Notes: a model not told the origin generated them from the sequence alone. Shown: positions 34,504 to 46,510, counted from the stretch's first letter. The stretch: 64,000 nt of DNA from Limnanthes douglasii subsp. nivea (GCA_036936605.1 JAUPFV010000004.1:138145473-138209472), one strand, 5' to 3'. Translations and numbers: made by a program.

Positions 34504-34960
34504 GTGTGGATTATTTTCGACTGAGGGTAATTTGGTCATGAGTTTTGGGGTGTTTCAAAGGTATTTAATGTTTATGTGTTTTGTAGTGAGAGATTTGAGT
34601 TGTCTGGTTGTATTAAATATTCATTACCCTCATTAATGAAAGTGGTTGGGTATTTATACCCTCAATTATGGGCCACATGGACTTTCACGTCATATTTATG
34701 AAACCGGATCGAGTTCAAAAACCATATGCTAATTATTGATATCATGATCGCCCTCGTTATTATACGCTAATTATTGTTAGAGTTGGTAGGAAGTGTTAAT
34801 ACGGTTGGCGGACGACCTAGCTTTGTTTTGTTTGGTGGGAAATGTGGGCATCGGTTGCCGAAATTAATCTCAACGGCTAGTAAATAAAAATAGTGAAAGG
34901 ACCGTATGTTAAAACTAATCTAAAGAATAGTGAAGGCGCAATAAAGTATTTAGTCTAGAC
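34503..34960 (-). promoter_or_regulatory. LTR-like sequence facing the aORF, right copy, TATA 34651-34658
   Basis: Same as 2107-2560. Confidence 0.5.
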
Positions 34961-35662
34961 AGGCGATAGACCTACAATGCTTCCAAAAGTATCTTACTAC
35001 TTATTTTTAACTTTGGTGTGTATTCATTCCTAGGCAGATACAATCTATAGATAATAGATACAGAAGGTTTTGGTATTGACATATAAAGAATAATCTTAAA
35101 TCCTTCACACACACTACAATCTACATCACCGTTCTAAATTTGGAAGCCACTACCATAGCTGCAGGCAGCAAGTGGTTTACAATCCACTTCTGTTTTCATA
35201 CTCTCAGCTATAAAGCCTAAGTCACCATTCATCGCTTTTGTTACGCTAGCCAAATCATCTATTTACTCATCAGACTAATGTAGCAGACGATTAATGTTTC
35301 ATCAAGAATCACATCCCCACTAATCACTAATTTGACAAATTCTACATCACAAACCTTTTTAATCGTGGAATTATAGTTCCAAGAAACCCTCTTTAATTAT
35401 TCCTATCTTCCAACTTAATTTTTAGTTGCTTGATAAAATTTAAATGTTTCGGTTGAGAAGAGCCGCCGCACCAGTGTAAAAAATTGAAAAACCGATACCC
35501 GTTATCGTCACATACACTATGAAAGAACAGACCAAACGGATTCGGATTCGGATTCGGAAGGAGGCACACAAAAAGACACAGAAGATTACAAAAGTTTTGA
35601 TCGAGTTCTTGCTGTACAACCCAAGGTATAAAACTAGTCCTCGGGTGTTAGAATTGTTTATA

Positions 35663-36075
35663 CAATTGTAATTGTAGGAATAGATGTATTTGAGCAATAT
35701 AGGAAGAGACTGGGACCGTTTGGAAAAGGCCAAATGTTAGAAAACTATTGACAAACCATCTACCCGGAATGCCGATTTCATCGAGCATGTGGTGGGCAAC
35801 AGGAAAATATTGCCACCAGTAACTCAAAGTCACCCAAGCTAATTCTCAGATAACGAGAAGCACAGCCAAACAATTGTAATTGTAGGAATAGATGTATTTG
35901 AGCAATATAGGAAGAGACTGGGACCGTTTGGAAAAGGCCAAATGTTAGAAAACTATTGACAAACCATCTACCCGGAATGCCGATTTCATCGAGCATGTGG
36001 TGGGCAACAGGAAAATATTGCCACCAGTAACTCAAAGTCACCCAAGCTAATTCTCAGATAACGAGAAGCACAGCC
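35663..36075. repeat. 208-bp tandem duplication, right copy
   Basis: Units start at 35663 and 35871; identical in form to 3266-3678. 34960-35662 corresponds to 2560-3265 and holds the same unidentified short open stretch. Confidence 0.9.
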
Positions 36076-36207
36076 ACTAAGACAAAGAAGGGAGACAAAA
36101 AGAAAAGAAAAAGGGGATGCTCAGGTACGCAAGTTTCATCGTCTTGGACGGATGGAAAGCAATAGACCTCTATTGCGGTTTGCGCAGTTTTCATCATAGC
36201 AGCTCAC

Positions 36208-36278
36208 TGCACCAGCCGGGAATCGAACCCGGGTCTGTACCGTGGCAGGGTACTATTCTACCACTAGACCACTGGTGC
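36208..36278 (-). tRNA. trnG-GCC: tRNA-Gly(GCC), second copy
   Basis: Identical over all 71 nt to 3811-3881: same stems, GCC anticodon and B-box. It is part of the right copy of the large duplication. Confidence 0.97.
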
Positions 36279-36663
36279 TTCTGGCATATTCAGCCGCCCA
36301 CCTTTAGCACAACTCATCATCATCAAATCACGTTTGCTTTTTTTTATTGCCTAAGAAACATACGATAATAGCGGTTCTTTCTCGCATTAATTTTCCCATA
36401 TATATCTATATATTATTATTTGTTTGTTTATTTTTTTAAAAAAAAATCCACAATAAAAAAATATTATCGTTTTGTTTTAATGTTTTCTATTTATTAATTT
36501 ATTTCACTCTTTTTTCCACTCTATTGTTATTGAAATTCCATTTTTTTGTTTTCTTTTTTATGGTGTTCTTTGTTTGTAATTTTTATTGTCAAAATATGAA
36601 CCCCAACATTCTAACTATTCTACTTATTCAAAAGTTAATATTTTCAAATTATTGAAAAAACTC

Positions 36664-37140
36664 ATTAGCGTATAAAGATATTAGAGAGGTGTCACAAAAG
36701 TCGATATGATGAATGTTTCTCATGGTAACGGGAACGAGTGTAATAAGCCTCTTTGATTGCTTTTCAAGGTTTATGCCGAAACAATTCAAATAACAACTCC
36801 AAACAACAAAATTGTTTCTGTATTAGATCTGTATAACAACAAAAGATAAGCTCACTTGTGTGGTGTCAATTTATGGATTGATTTATTTCAATACCTAGAT
36901 ATACATACCGGTTGGTATAAGGGCGACCAATCATGTTTGTATTAATTTAAAAAATAAACTATAAAAAACACAATAATGGTAAAATATCCATCTATTTAGG
37001 TGGAATATACATTATCAACTACAACCACAATAATTATAGGACATTTTAATAAGTTGCTAATCATACCTCAAGCTAGGTTTTCGAATAGAGTTTAGGAATC
37101 ATATTCACTTGCTTTCGTGGTGCATGTATCACACGTGACC
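36664..37140. repeat. Dispersed repeat family R, copy in right duplicate
   Basis: Corresponds to 4265-4740 with only a few changes. Confidence 0.75.
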
Positions 37141-37499
37141 AATGAGCACCAACTATAATTCGTTGGTTCGTTTGATAGATACCAAATATTTCTCTTTTTT
37201 CATTCTTTCATTTTCAAATTTTCAAACACTATTTTATCCATATTTCATCTTTTATATTCCATCATCCTCATTTATCAATCGCTCCCGTTTGTTCATCATC
37301 GTTGTGAGTACTATTTTTTGGTAATCAGGCAATAGCCCGTACGAAGGCAATTGAGATTCACATGTTCTTATAGTGTATTGAGCATGTAAGAGGCATGCCC
37401 ACAAGCGTTATTTTCCATAACGTTAAAGTATGACATAACATACGCCCCATTATCCAAAAACTAAAAAACAATTCTACCAAAAATTCCAAAGCAATTGTG

Positions 37500-37645
37500 T
37501 ATGGTTCCGAAACTTTACTAGATCCTTGATAGTTTTATGAATTACCCCAAATTTTTCATTTAATTATGTATATGGTTATGAATTAAAGCATTATATCCAT
37601 CGACCAATGCTGGAATAGTTGTTACAAAAGTACCTCTAGTACTCT
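37500..37645. repeat. Junction fragment copied from a Tat gag region (27572-27715)
   Basis: From ggttccgaaactttactaga onwards this matches 27569-27715 at roughly 95 percent by eye. It starts exactly where the large duplication ends, and the next repeat starts at its other end. Confidence 0.8.
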
Positions 37646-37649
37646 AAAG

Positions 37650-38186
37650 CATATAAAGATATTAGAGAGGTGTCCCAAAAGTTGATATGATGAATGTTTC
37701 TCAAGGTAACGAGAACGAGTGTAAAAAGCCTCTTTGATTGCTTTTCAGGGTTAATGCCGAAACAATCCAAATAACAACTCTAAACGACAAAAAATTTTAT
37801 GCGTTAGATTTGTATAACCACAAAAGATAAGCTCACTTGTGTGGTGTCAATTTATGGATTGATTTATTTCAATACCTAGATATACATACCGGTTGGTATA
37901 ACGGCGACCAATCATGTTTGTATTAATTTAAAAAATAAACTATAAAAAACACAATAATGGTAAAATATCCATCTATTTAGGTGGAATATACATTATCAAC
38001 TACAACCACAATAATTATAGGACATTTTAATAAGTTGCTAATCATACCTCAAGCTAGGTTTTCGAATAGAGTTTAGGAATCATATTCACTTGCTTTCGTG
38101 GTGCATGTATCACACGTGACCAATGAGCACCATATCTCAAATACTATTTTATCCATATTTCATCTTTTCTATTCCATCATCGTTGA
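37650..38186. repeat. Partial third copy of the duplicated block (family R), mosaic identity
   Basis: Corresponds to 36664-37250. The first roughly 190 bp differ at many sites (about a tenth), but from about 37840 to 38130 the match is almost perfect. It ends at the LTR-like start near 38187. Confidence 0.85.
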
Positions 38187-38457
38187 TAAGGATATGAATT
38201 TTCACAAATATAAAGGTCTAATATGAAATTTGTCTCTTTGTATAATTAATATAATTAAAGTCCTCTCGTGCGTCTATAAATAGAACAGAAGATGATGAAT
38301 AAAGGGTTCGACTTTTACTTGTGAAAATAGATTTTAGTTTGTTTTTTCTCTCTCTAAGAATTTTGATACTTTAATTCTCTCTTAATACTTTCATTTACTT
38401 CTCCACAAGCACAAATCAAATTCAACATATTACCAAGAATATATTCTACATTTAACA
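38187..38457 (+). repeat. 5' LTR fragment of another plus-strand Tat element
   Basis: Starts near TGATAAGGATATG, has TATAAATAG at 38275-38283 with a pyrimidine-rich leader after it, and ends ...TTTAACA just before a primer site. The true left edge is uncertain because it joins the repeat before it. Confidence 0.55.
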
Positions 38458-38474
38458 TTTGACCACAACGGGAG
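38458..38474 (+). other. Decayed tRNA-Arg primer-binding site
   Basis: TTTGACCACAACGGGAG matches the young element's primer site at GACCACAnnGGGAG. It lies directly after the LTR end, as required. Confidence 0.6.
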
Positions 38475-38589
38475 AGATTAAGGTACATAGATTTCACATC
38501 TAAAACCAGAAAATATAAAATTCGATGTTGATAGTATTGATCGTAATGGAACTAGAATAGATAAGAACTGATCAATTAAACCATATTTA

Positions 38590-40905
38590 CACAGGGAAGA
38601 ACACATAAGAGCAATTAAACCATATTTACACAGGGAAGAAATTTGAGGTAATAGTCAGGGTCCTGAGCAATGTAATCAGCCAAACCTTGAAAACCAAATG
38701 AATCAACTGTTGGAGAAAATAAATGTTTTAAATGATTAATATGCTCGAAGAGAACAATAGATTTAGTCTGGTATATTGAATTCCGAAGTGCGTCCAGTTG
38801 AGGAAATAAATGAGTTGGGAAACCAATCTAGTGAATCCTATACAACTCAATGAATTTGAAATGAACACAAAAAGTGCATTTTCAATTAGATAAGGAACAT
38901 CATTCTTCGAGGAAGATAAAAAGGGTAAACAACGATATATTTTGTCTAATGATAATGAAATTTCTAGTTCAAATTCTGAGGGTAATTTGTTTAAACATGG
39001 ACGTTATCGAAACTCTTCGAAGCGGAAAAGAAGTCGGCATCGAAAGTCACGTAAAGAATATAAATCAAAGAAGGATAGCAAGCCTCAACATGTAAAGAAC
39101 AACTTATTCTATAAGGGGAATACATCTAGTTAATACGTGATGTAGCCCAGAAAGTCCAAACAAAAGTCTTGTTTATTTTATTTTATTTTATTCAAATATC
39201 TTATGTATTTAAATCAAATCTACTTATATTAAGATTTAATTTCATTTTATTTTAAGATATTTATTTTATTTCCTTGTATTATAATTTGGGGTTTTGAGAA
39301 GCTCTTATATAAAGCCTCATATGCCTTAAGTTATTTTAAGTTTTTGGAATAATATATTTTTATCTCTGAAAATTTCAATTTTTGTTACCCTTCGATACGG
39401 GTTTCATTATGTTACTCTGGAATTAGGGTTTCATCTATCGTTGTTTCTTCTTCTATTTCTGCCGCATCATCAGTTTGGTATCAGAGCCTCAGTTCATGCT
39501 ATGGGGAAGCATGTTTCTAAAGCCTGACTATTCTGATTCAAGGTTTAAAGAAGAGAGCAACACACACGGTCATGAAGATCGGGAAGATCGTTTGACTATG
39601 AGGGGGACATACCAGCCGTTTCAATGATGATCGTATTGACCGGTTACTGAAGGAGTTTAAATTGGCTACCAATCGTCGAATCAAGGTAAAACTTTCTTAT
39701 CGAGATGTTGTCTCATGCTATGAAAAAGTTTTTCAAAACCATTTTTTTTCATCAACTGGACATAGGGATGTTGTCTTCAGGCTATGAAGAAGTTTTTGAA
39801 ATTAATTTTTTCATCAACCGGATGGCTTCAATGTGACTTCGAATAAGGAACACTCGAGAAGAATTTATCTTATTCCGATAAGGTCAACAATTACAATTCC
39901 CAATGTAACGATTGAATAAAATAAAATAAATCATTTGGGTTCTTGATGGTGATGGTGCTGTGAATTCGAGGACGAATTATTGGCAACCAGGAGAGGATGA
40001 TGTAGCCCCGAAAGTCCAAACAAAAGCCTTGTTTATTTTATTCAAATATCTTATGTATTTAAATCAAATCTAATTATATTAAGATTTGATTTTATTTTAT
40101 TTTAAGAAATTTATTTTATTTCCTTGTATTATAATTTAGGGTTTTGAGAAGCTCTTATATAAAGCCTCATACGCCTTAAGTTATTTTAATTTTTTGGAAT
40201 AATATATTTTTATCTCTGAAAATTTTCAATTTTTGTTATCCTTTGATTAGGGTTTCATCATGTTACTCTTGAATTAGGGTTTCATCTATCGTTGTTTCTC
40301 CTTCTATTTTCGTTGCGTCATCAATACGTTAACATCGGGTCAACATTTCTATGCAGTAATAAGAACTAAGGGAGATGATCAATATATGCAAGGCGTAGAC
40401 AGAACAAATTCTCCTTTATCTGCTGATATTGGGTCAATACCGCTTCCGAAACGTTTTAATATTTCAAAGGTAGAGAAGTTTTATGGAACACAATATCCTG
40501 ACAATCATAGTGAACAGTTCAAGAATTATATGATGAATTTTGAGGATGATGATAGGTTAGTTTGTAGAGAATTTTCTCAGACTTTTAAGAGTACTACTCT
40601 AAAGTGGTATAACAGGATTCCGAGGGGGTGCATTATAAATTTTAGATTTTTTTACACTGTTTTTCGAAGATAATTTGTAGGAAGTAAGGAAATACGAGCC
40701 AATTTTGATACAATTATACAATGCAAACAGGTTGTGGGAGAAAAATTAATAGATTATACTAGATGGTTTGTACTAACTATAACAGAGTTAGAGGATTGTG
40801 AAGAATTTGTGGCTATCGTAACTTTTAGAAAGGGATTACTTGCGGGGGATCTAGCAAATGAAACTACTAGAAGAGCTTTGACATTTGGATCACTGATGGC
40901 TTAAG
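38590..40905 (+). pseudogene. gag: Decayed Tat gag, split by a small LTR element
   Basis: Before the insertion, 38942-39133 is a basic, serine-rich stretch (SSKRKRSRHRKSRKEYKSKK) like the gag N-terminus of the young element. After it, 40386-40905 is the capsid domain: QYPDNHSEQFKNYMMNFEDD and LKWYNRIPRGCI, then ELEDCEEFVAIVTFRKGL and TTRRALTFGSLMA. Stops occur. The insertion at 39138-40323 interrupts it. No matching pol follows; 40905-41300 has no recognisable feature. Confidence 0.8.
39138..40323 (+). mobile_element. Non-autonomous 1186-bp LTR element (TRIM/LARD-like)
   Basis: The LTRs are 39138-39472 and 39998-40323 (TGATGTAGCCC to CATCA), differing by a few indels and bases. The target duplication is ATACG (39133-39137 and 40324-40328). 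The primer site TGGTATCAGAGCC at 39476-39488 is the standard initiator tRNA-Met site. A purine-rich tract (aggagagga) precedes the 3' LTR. The 525-bp interior codes for nothing intact; its end (gaattcgaggacgaattat) resembles the end of Gypsy pol genes, suggesting a deletion derivative. A roughly 70-bp interior piece (gatgttgtctcatgctatga...) is repeated. Confidence 0.93.
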
Positions 40906-41299
40906 TTCATTACCCGTTGAACTTTGGTTTTCTAAAAAGGCTTAAATTGCTGATAGTCTCTTGACTATCCTATTTTCTTCCGTGTAGTCCTTTGATTTCA
41001 AAATAATCTTTCTAGATACCTAGATTTGGGAAAATGTATAAACTTAGTCTATATACTTAGAAAAATCAATAAGTTTAGTCCCTCGACTTGACAAAATATT
41101 TAAATTTATTCCATGATGAGTAGTATTTTTTCTAGTGTCATGGATTAAATTTATAATTTTTTCCAAGTCCAGGTACCCATAACGATGATTTTAAAGTCAA
41201 CGGACTAAATGAAAAAAAACGGGGTAATCAATATATTATTTAACGATTGAAGCCTTTCCAAAGACATCATTGCAAGTTTTAAAAAAAATTAAAAGAAAT

Positions 41300-41890
41300 C
41301 TGACGTATTTCAAATTAAAGACTTGATAAAAGAGATTCACAATTAATATAAAATGGAAATTAAAATATGAGAATACGTAGTGGAAATATATTCAATTCAT
41401 TCTAATCTTTAATCTCATAAGCTTGACACTTAACATCATGTTCTTATGAGTTTTATCTTTATATCTTTTCAGATATGTTTCAGTGAGTTTAAGAATTTTC
41501 TTGGCTGTTAATATGAGAAGTGGATCATGAATTAGCACAGTTATACAACTTGTGCACGGGAATAATAAATTCATCCATTGGAAGTCACGTGGTGAATGTT
41601 TCTTATCGTACAAAAAATAAACGTAAAATGACCGATATGATTACACTTTAAAATTTATGTCTAAACGAGATACATAATACAAACATGAAAGTTTAATTTA
41701 TAAGACGTGGACGAAAACAAGGATAAGCTCATTTATGTGGCCGATTCAAATATTAATTTAGCATTAGTATGCAGAAATACACAACGGATTGATATAAAAG
41801 CAACCATTATATTTGTATTTTTTCTATTATAAAAAATATAATTATGATAATTTTTTTAATTTTTTTTAGATAGAGACCTTATATTTGATA
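41300..41890. repeat. Dispersed repeat family R, diverged copy
   Basis: Landmarks ggtgaatgtttcttatcgta, ataagctcatttatgtggcc and aacggattgatataaaag match 4290-4560. Between 41890 and 42518 I see nothing beyond AT-rich spacer. Confidence 0.55.
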
Positions 41891-42517
41891 TTATAAAATT
41901 TTTGAGTTTGAGAACAAATAATTGGCGCCACTTTTTCCCGCCAAAATCTAACAAAGGATTAATTACAAACAGTCTTTCTCTAGAATAACAATTGCAAGCA
42001 TGACTTCTGGATTTCTAGGAAAAATGAAACTATTCCTTCAATAAGCAGCTTGGGTTTGACACAACCCTAAGACAGTCTTTTATCTTGACATCACTACAGC
42101 CACAAACCTTGACAAAACCGAATACATTGCTGACTTGCATAAGACCGAATACAGCTACACAACAATACAGAATACAGCCTCAACTACAGCCTCATCAATA
42201 CCGAGCACAGCTTCATCAAATCTGCTTCTGAAGTCTTAAGACAACTTCTAAGGGATTGCAACTCCTAACTCAACAATCTAGCTCCCAACCCCTGTTGAGC
42301 ATCTAAAGGGCCTTACGAGCAAGGAATGTACATATGTCAATCATAAGACATATGTTGAAGACGAAGAGACCTGAAATACTTAGACAATCATAAGAAAAAG
42401 CTTACAAGAACACTTAATCAGTGTTTACATAAGGTATGCCTAGACTTTCTAACACAAGAATGGATTTTAAGGAAACAAGAGTAGAGATGTAATCATAAGC
42501 CTATTTAAGCTTGTATT

Positions 42518-43132
42518 TTAACGTCCACCGAGCCAGCCAATCAGCAGCTCTATTTTGATCTCTATAAACATGATTAGAGACATTGTAGGAGTAATCAACA
42601 TTCTGCAACAATTAAGAATAGGAGAAAGAGACCGGGGAGTTGCACCATGGTTAACATTCTTGATGAAATCCACAAGTAATGAAGAGTCCGTCTCGATGTC
42701 AATATTGATAAGACCTTTAGAGTTACAAATTATTAGGCCTTCCATAAGAGCACGGGCTTCAGCCATAAGGGGAGAGAGCTTACCATATACATTACCATGA
42801 ACATGAATAAGATTACCTTCATGATCTCTTATGATGATGCCTGCACCAACTTCTTCATTGTGTATCACAGAAGCATCAGTATTAAGTTTCTGCCTACCAA
42901 GATTAGGAGCTATCCATTTTGACACAGAAGGTTTAATGATAGGATTATTGATTAAGTTAAAGAAACCAAAGTTTTTAGCCACATTTCTGTCATTAGTCCA
43001 ATGTTGAAACTTAAAAATATCAGTTACATTCATGTAATTAATGATTCTATGAACCTCTTTTATAATAAAGTTAATAATTGTGATAAAATATACATATATG
43101 CAATAGATAGAAGTGTATGCAAATTTGAACAA
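42518..43132 (-). pseudogene. LINE-type RNase H (RVT_3) fragment
   Basis: On minus: KLNTDASVIHNEEVGAGIII, then RDHEGNLIHVHGNVYG, SPLMAEARALMEGL and IDIETDSSLLVDFI. This is the RNase H fold of plant LINE retrotransposons and of related small plant genes (PF13456), with catalytic Asp, Glu and Asp present. The last part of the open frame is out of phase: the expected HVYRDQNRAADWLA appears in the next frame near 42540-42590, so a frameshift near 42600 breaks it. There is no reverse transcriptase upstream, so it is 5'-truncated. Confidence 0.8.
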
Positions 43133-43880
43133 TTTTTTTAATTTTATATTGTTTTAACTAATGTATATTTTTACTATTAAAGGATATTTCACATTTGGTT
43201 TCGCATTTTCCATGTTCATTTTACCGTGGTTTGTATTTAATATGAACACTTAGATATGAAGTCAAACACTTCTGAAATTCACCTGGCTACGATAAAATCA
43301 AACTCGAATTCGAAATACCCGTTAGAGAAATAAACCCCGTGCAATAATAGTCATCTAATCGTTTTGATTATTTTACCTTATTGGAAAGGTTTCCATATCA
43401 AATTAGTATAAAAATATATTTAATTAGATTTATTATATGATGGTTTTATTAAAAATAACTGGTAGTTGTAGATAATATATTTGTCCTTAACCCTTTTTAT
43501 AAATCTAAGTTATAAAAGTGATATTCATTTTTCCTAGCTAAATATTAAGTATGAGTTTTTTACGAGCAAAAATTAAAATGAAAAAATATATTAAAAAATG
43601 AAATTTAAAAGAGAAAAGTACTAGTACAATATTCAGTCAACTTCCTTATTACCAACTAATACGCAAAATATGATAATGTTAATTGGTACCTTCGTCCAAA
43701 TAATGGACAAAAATACCCTCAATACTCTATATAGAAGTTATTTGTTTCAAATTTTTCTTTCTTAGTTTTCATTTTTATTTTTATTTTAAAAAGTTAGTAT
43801 CTCTTAAACCGTAGTTCAAAAAACCAAAAGTACAATCAACTTTATTTTTTTAAGACGAACAAAAGTAGATCCATTAATGA
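43132..43880. other. AT-rich spacer; left flank of a repeat shared with 57930
   Basis: No gene. 43640-43740 (attaccaactaatacgcaaa ... aaaataccctcaatact) matches 57955-58045 (attaccaactagtacccaaa ... aaaatacccccaactat), so both loci belong to one repeat family. Confidence 0.6.
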
Positions 43881-44245
43881 TTTTTTTTTGTTCAAAGAAC
43901 TCGCATGATTGATTTTTCAAAGCACTCTTATGATCGATTTTTTCAAAAAACTCGTATGATTGATTTTTCAAAGAACTCTCATTATTGATTTTTCAAACAA
44001 CTCGTATGATTGATTTTTTAAAGAATTCAGATGTTTAATTCTTCAAAGAACTAGCATGGTTGATTTTTCAAACAAAATAACATTGTTAATTTTTCAAAGA
44101 ACTCACATGTTTATTTTTTCGAAGAACTCTCATGATTGATTTTTCAAAGAACTCTCATGATGGATTTTTCAAAGAACTCTCATGATTGATTTTTCAAAGA
44201 ACTCGCATCTTTAATTTTTTAAAGAACTTGCGTGATTGATTTTCG
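43880..44245. repeat. Minisatellite, unit about 27-30 bp
   Basis: Roughly a dozen degenerate units of the type caaagaactctcatgattga followed by tttttt. The core CAAAGAACTC(T/G)CAT is close to the reverse complement of the unit at 58478-60430. Confidence 0.85.
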
Positions 44246-44639
44246 CATATTACTAGTGAAATTTAAGTTTTATAAAAAAATCAAAAAATATCATCAATGG
44301 ATCTAATTTTGTTTATCTTAAAAAACAAATGCGATGGTGCTTTCAGATATTTTTTCAAACTCCGGTTTGAAAGATCAAAATAAAAATAAAAAGGAAAAGT
44401 AAGAAAGAGATATTTTGGTTCATGAATTATAAATGATTACGTCTCTAGTGATGAAGTGAGGGTATTTGGGGTAGTATCAAAGAATTAGGTATTGATTGTG
44501 AGTTATATAGATAAGGTGGATAATAACTAGTAATAAAAGGGAAGTTGGGTATTAGATGAAAGTATAATAGTTGAGTAGACACTTTAGATGCAACTTTCCA
44601 ATTTAAAAGGTAAAATTGATTTTTTTATTGAATAAAATT

Positions 44640-46510
44640 AAGGGTTAAGTATTCGTCCAAAACTAAATTTATTCTCCTTTTACTACTCTAAAATATGATT
44701 ATAACACCTACTACCCATTCAGCTTTACCAATTACCATTTAATATCCAATTGTTTCTTTAATATTTTTAATATCGTTAGTTACTGTAATCGATTTTTATT
44801 AATTTATAAAACACATTTTTTATTCTCTTTTTAATTTTTGTATTCTCTTTTTTTCTTTTTTTCTCCATTAATATAATATTCTAAAACCTGAAGTTGATCC
44901 ATTAGTGAATAAGTTATTCCCAATTATTTTGGTGCAACCATCATTACTACCACACTACCTTTATTTCTAATTTCTAAATGGGTATATACCAAAGTTACAC
45001 GAATAGAAACGTATAAAATTTGGATTGAGTTTGAATCAATGACTTGTAAACGAATGAAGATTTAGGAAAAGGTTTCTTTTTCTTCTTCTTTTTCTTCTCT
45101 TCGTCTCTGTTTGATTAGTTTTAGGGTTTTTATATTATGGTCTTTTGTTGAACCTCGGTTTTCAATTTTATAGGGTTTTTTTGAATCAATGGTTGATTTT
45201 GTAATACTATCTTAGTACGAGGTTGTTAGATATGTGTTAGGAAGATGGGTACCTGCATATTTCGTCTCTGTATATAAGTAAGAACAACCGATCTCCAGAC
45301 TAGTATGATATTATCCCTTTTGGGCCAGAAGGCCCGCACGGTTTTGCTTTTGGTCCACTTCTCAAAGGCTTCATAATAGTTGAGATCGGATGATTCTTAC
45401 TTATATACGGAGGCCAAATATGCGATACACATACCAACAAATTGTATCATATCATCAGGACTTGACAAAATGCGATGTGGGTGATATTCATGTATGATCG
45501 CAAACACGATGAACCAACAGCCATGCTCAAGGTGAGTGATCTGCTCTATACAACCTAGTTCGGAGTGCTTGTGACTCATGGGATCAAGACCATGTAGACT
45601 TGTATGGAGTGAAGTTAAGGAACATGCAGTATGGTTAGTCTTAAAACCTAGTTCAGAACTCCTATGAAGTGGAGCTAAAGGAACAGGCAGGATGGTCGAG
45701 TGAGCAAATAGATCTGATGTAAAGCTCTATAGGTCAAGTAGTCTGCAAGCTGGTTAGAGTGGGCGGATGGAAGTCAATTGAGAGGAGGCTAAAGTGGTTA
45801 CTTTATTCGAGTTAGGAGAGCAATCAAAGTCTCACATCCCACATTTGTTAAACATGGAAGTATCAGTGATATATCTCAACTAGTATGAGGCTTTTTGGAA
45901 GTGAACCAAAAGCAAAGTCGTGCGGGCCTTTGGGCCTAAAGTGAACAATATCATAGTAGTGTTGAGATCAGATTGTTCTTACGCATATTCAGAGGTACAT
46001 ATTCCCAACAAAAGAGAATTTTATGTATGTTGTATTTTAGTTCGACTTTTTAGGTTTTCTTTAATCAATTGTTGATTTTGAGTGAAAAATACAATAGTTG
46101 TTGCACGAATAATACGATTTAAATGTGATTCATGAATGTATATACGAAATGTGACTCACGAATATATATATATATATATATATGAAACATGAACTGTGAA
46201 TGTACATATGAAACATGAATCACGAATCACGAATGTATATATGAAACGTGAATCGTGAATGTTTTTATTATAACTATCATGAATATGAATAACCTATTGT
46301 TTGATTCATATTTAGGTTAAACAATTACCTTTAATTCGTGATTCACATTGAGAAATTTGTTTATAATATTTATTCGTGATTCTCATTTAAACTTAATTAA
46401 ATTACCTTTAATTTGTGATTCACATTTAGGAAACAAATACCCTTAGTAAAACTACAAATTTGTTAATTATGTGATGTTTATGTACCATTTGTTTTATTTG
46501 TTTTTCATAT
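44640..46510. repeat. Duplicated AT-rich unit, first copy (second at 46970-47880)
   Basis: Shared landmarks: gaagttgatccattagtgaa, gggtatataccaaagttaca, gattgagtttgaatcaatga and agagaattttatgt. The first copy is longer because of the insertion at 45235-46010. It includes an (AT)n and atgaaacgtgaatcgtgaat-type short repeats at 46150-46270. Confidence 0.85.
45235..46010 (+). mobile_element. TRIM-like LTR element with a rearranged left LTR
   Basis: It interrupts the duplicated unit, whose other copy lacks it. The ends read TGTTAG and CCCAACA. The interior (gatgtgggtgatattcatg ... ggaagtcaattgagaggagg) matches the element at 51001-51790. The right LTR (45820-46010) is intact-looking. The left LTR is replaced by an inverted fragment (about 45240-45370) followed by a direct fragment (45371-45432), forming a hairpin. 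No protein is encoded. Confidence 0.7.

Larger units (their letters stand above)
32327..37499. repeat. Large direct duplication, right copy (partner 1-5128)
   Basis: See the left copy. Offset is 32326 at the start and 32371 at the end because of net insertions. At 37499 it breaks inside the reverse transcriptase homology, which continues only in the left copy. Confidence 0.95.

Noticed and set aside
43880..44245. CRISPR-like regular array
   Set aside because: Units are contiguous and degenerate with no unique spacers, and the genome is a plant.
45500..45600. 5S rRNA-like piece (Cassandra-type TRIM)
   Set aside because: A short stretch resembles the 5S word ATCCCAT...ACTCCGAA in reverse, but it is in the interior rather than the LTR and the promoter boxes are not present.
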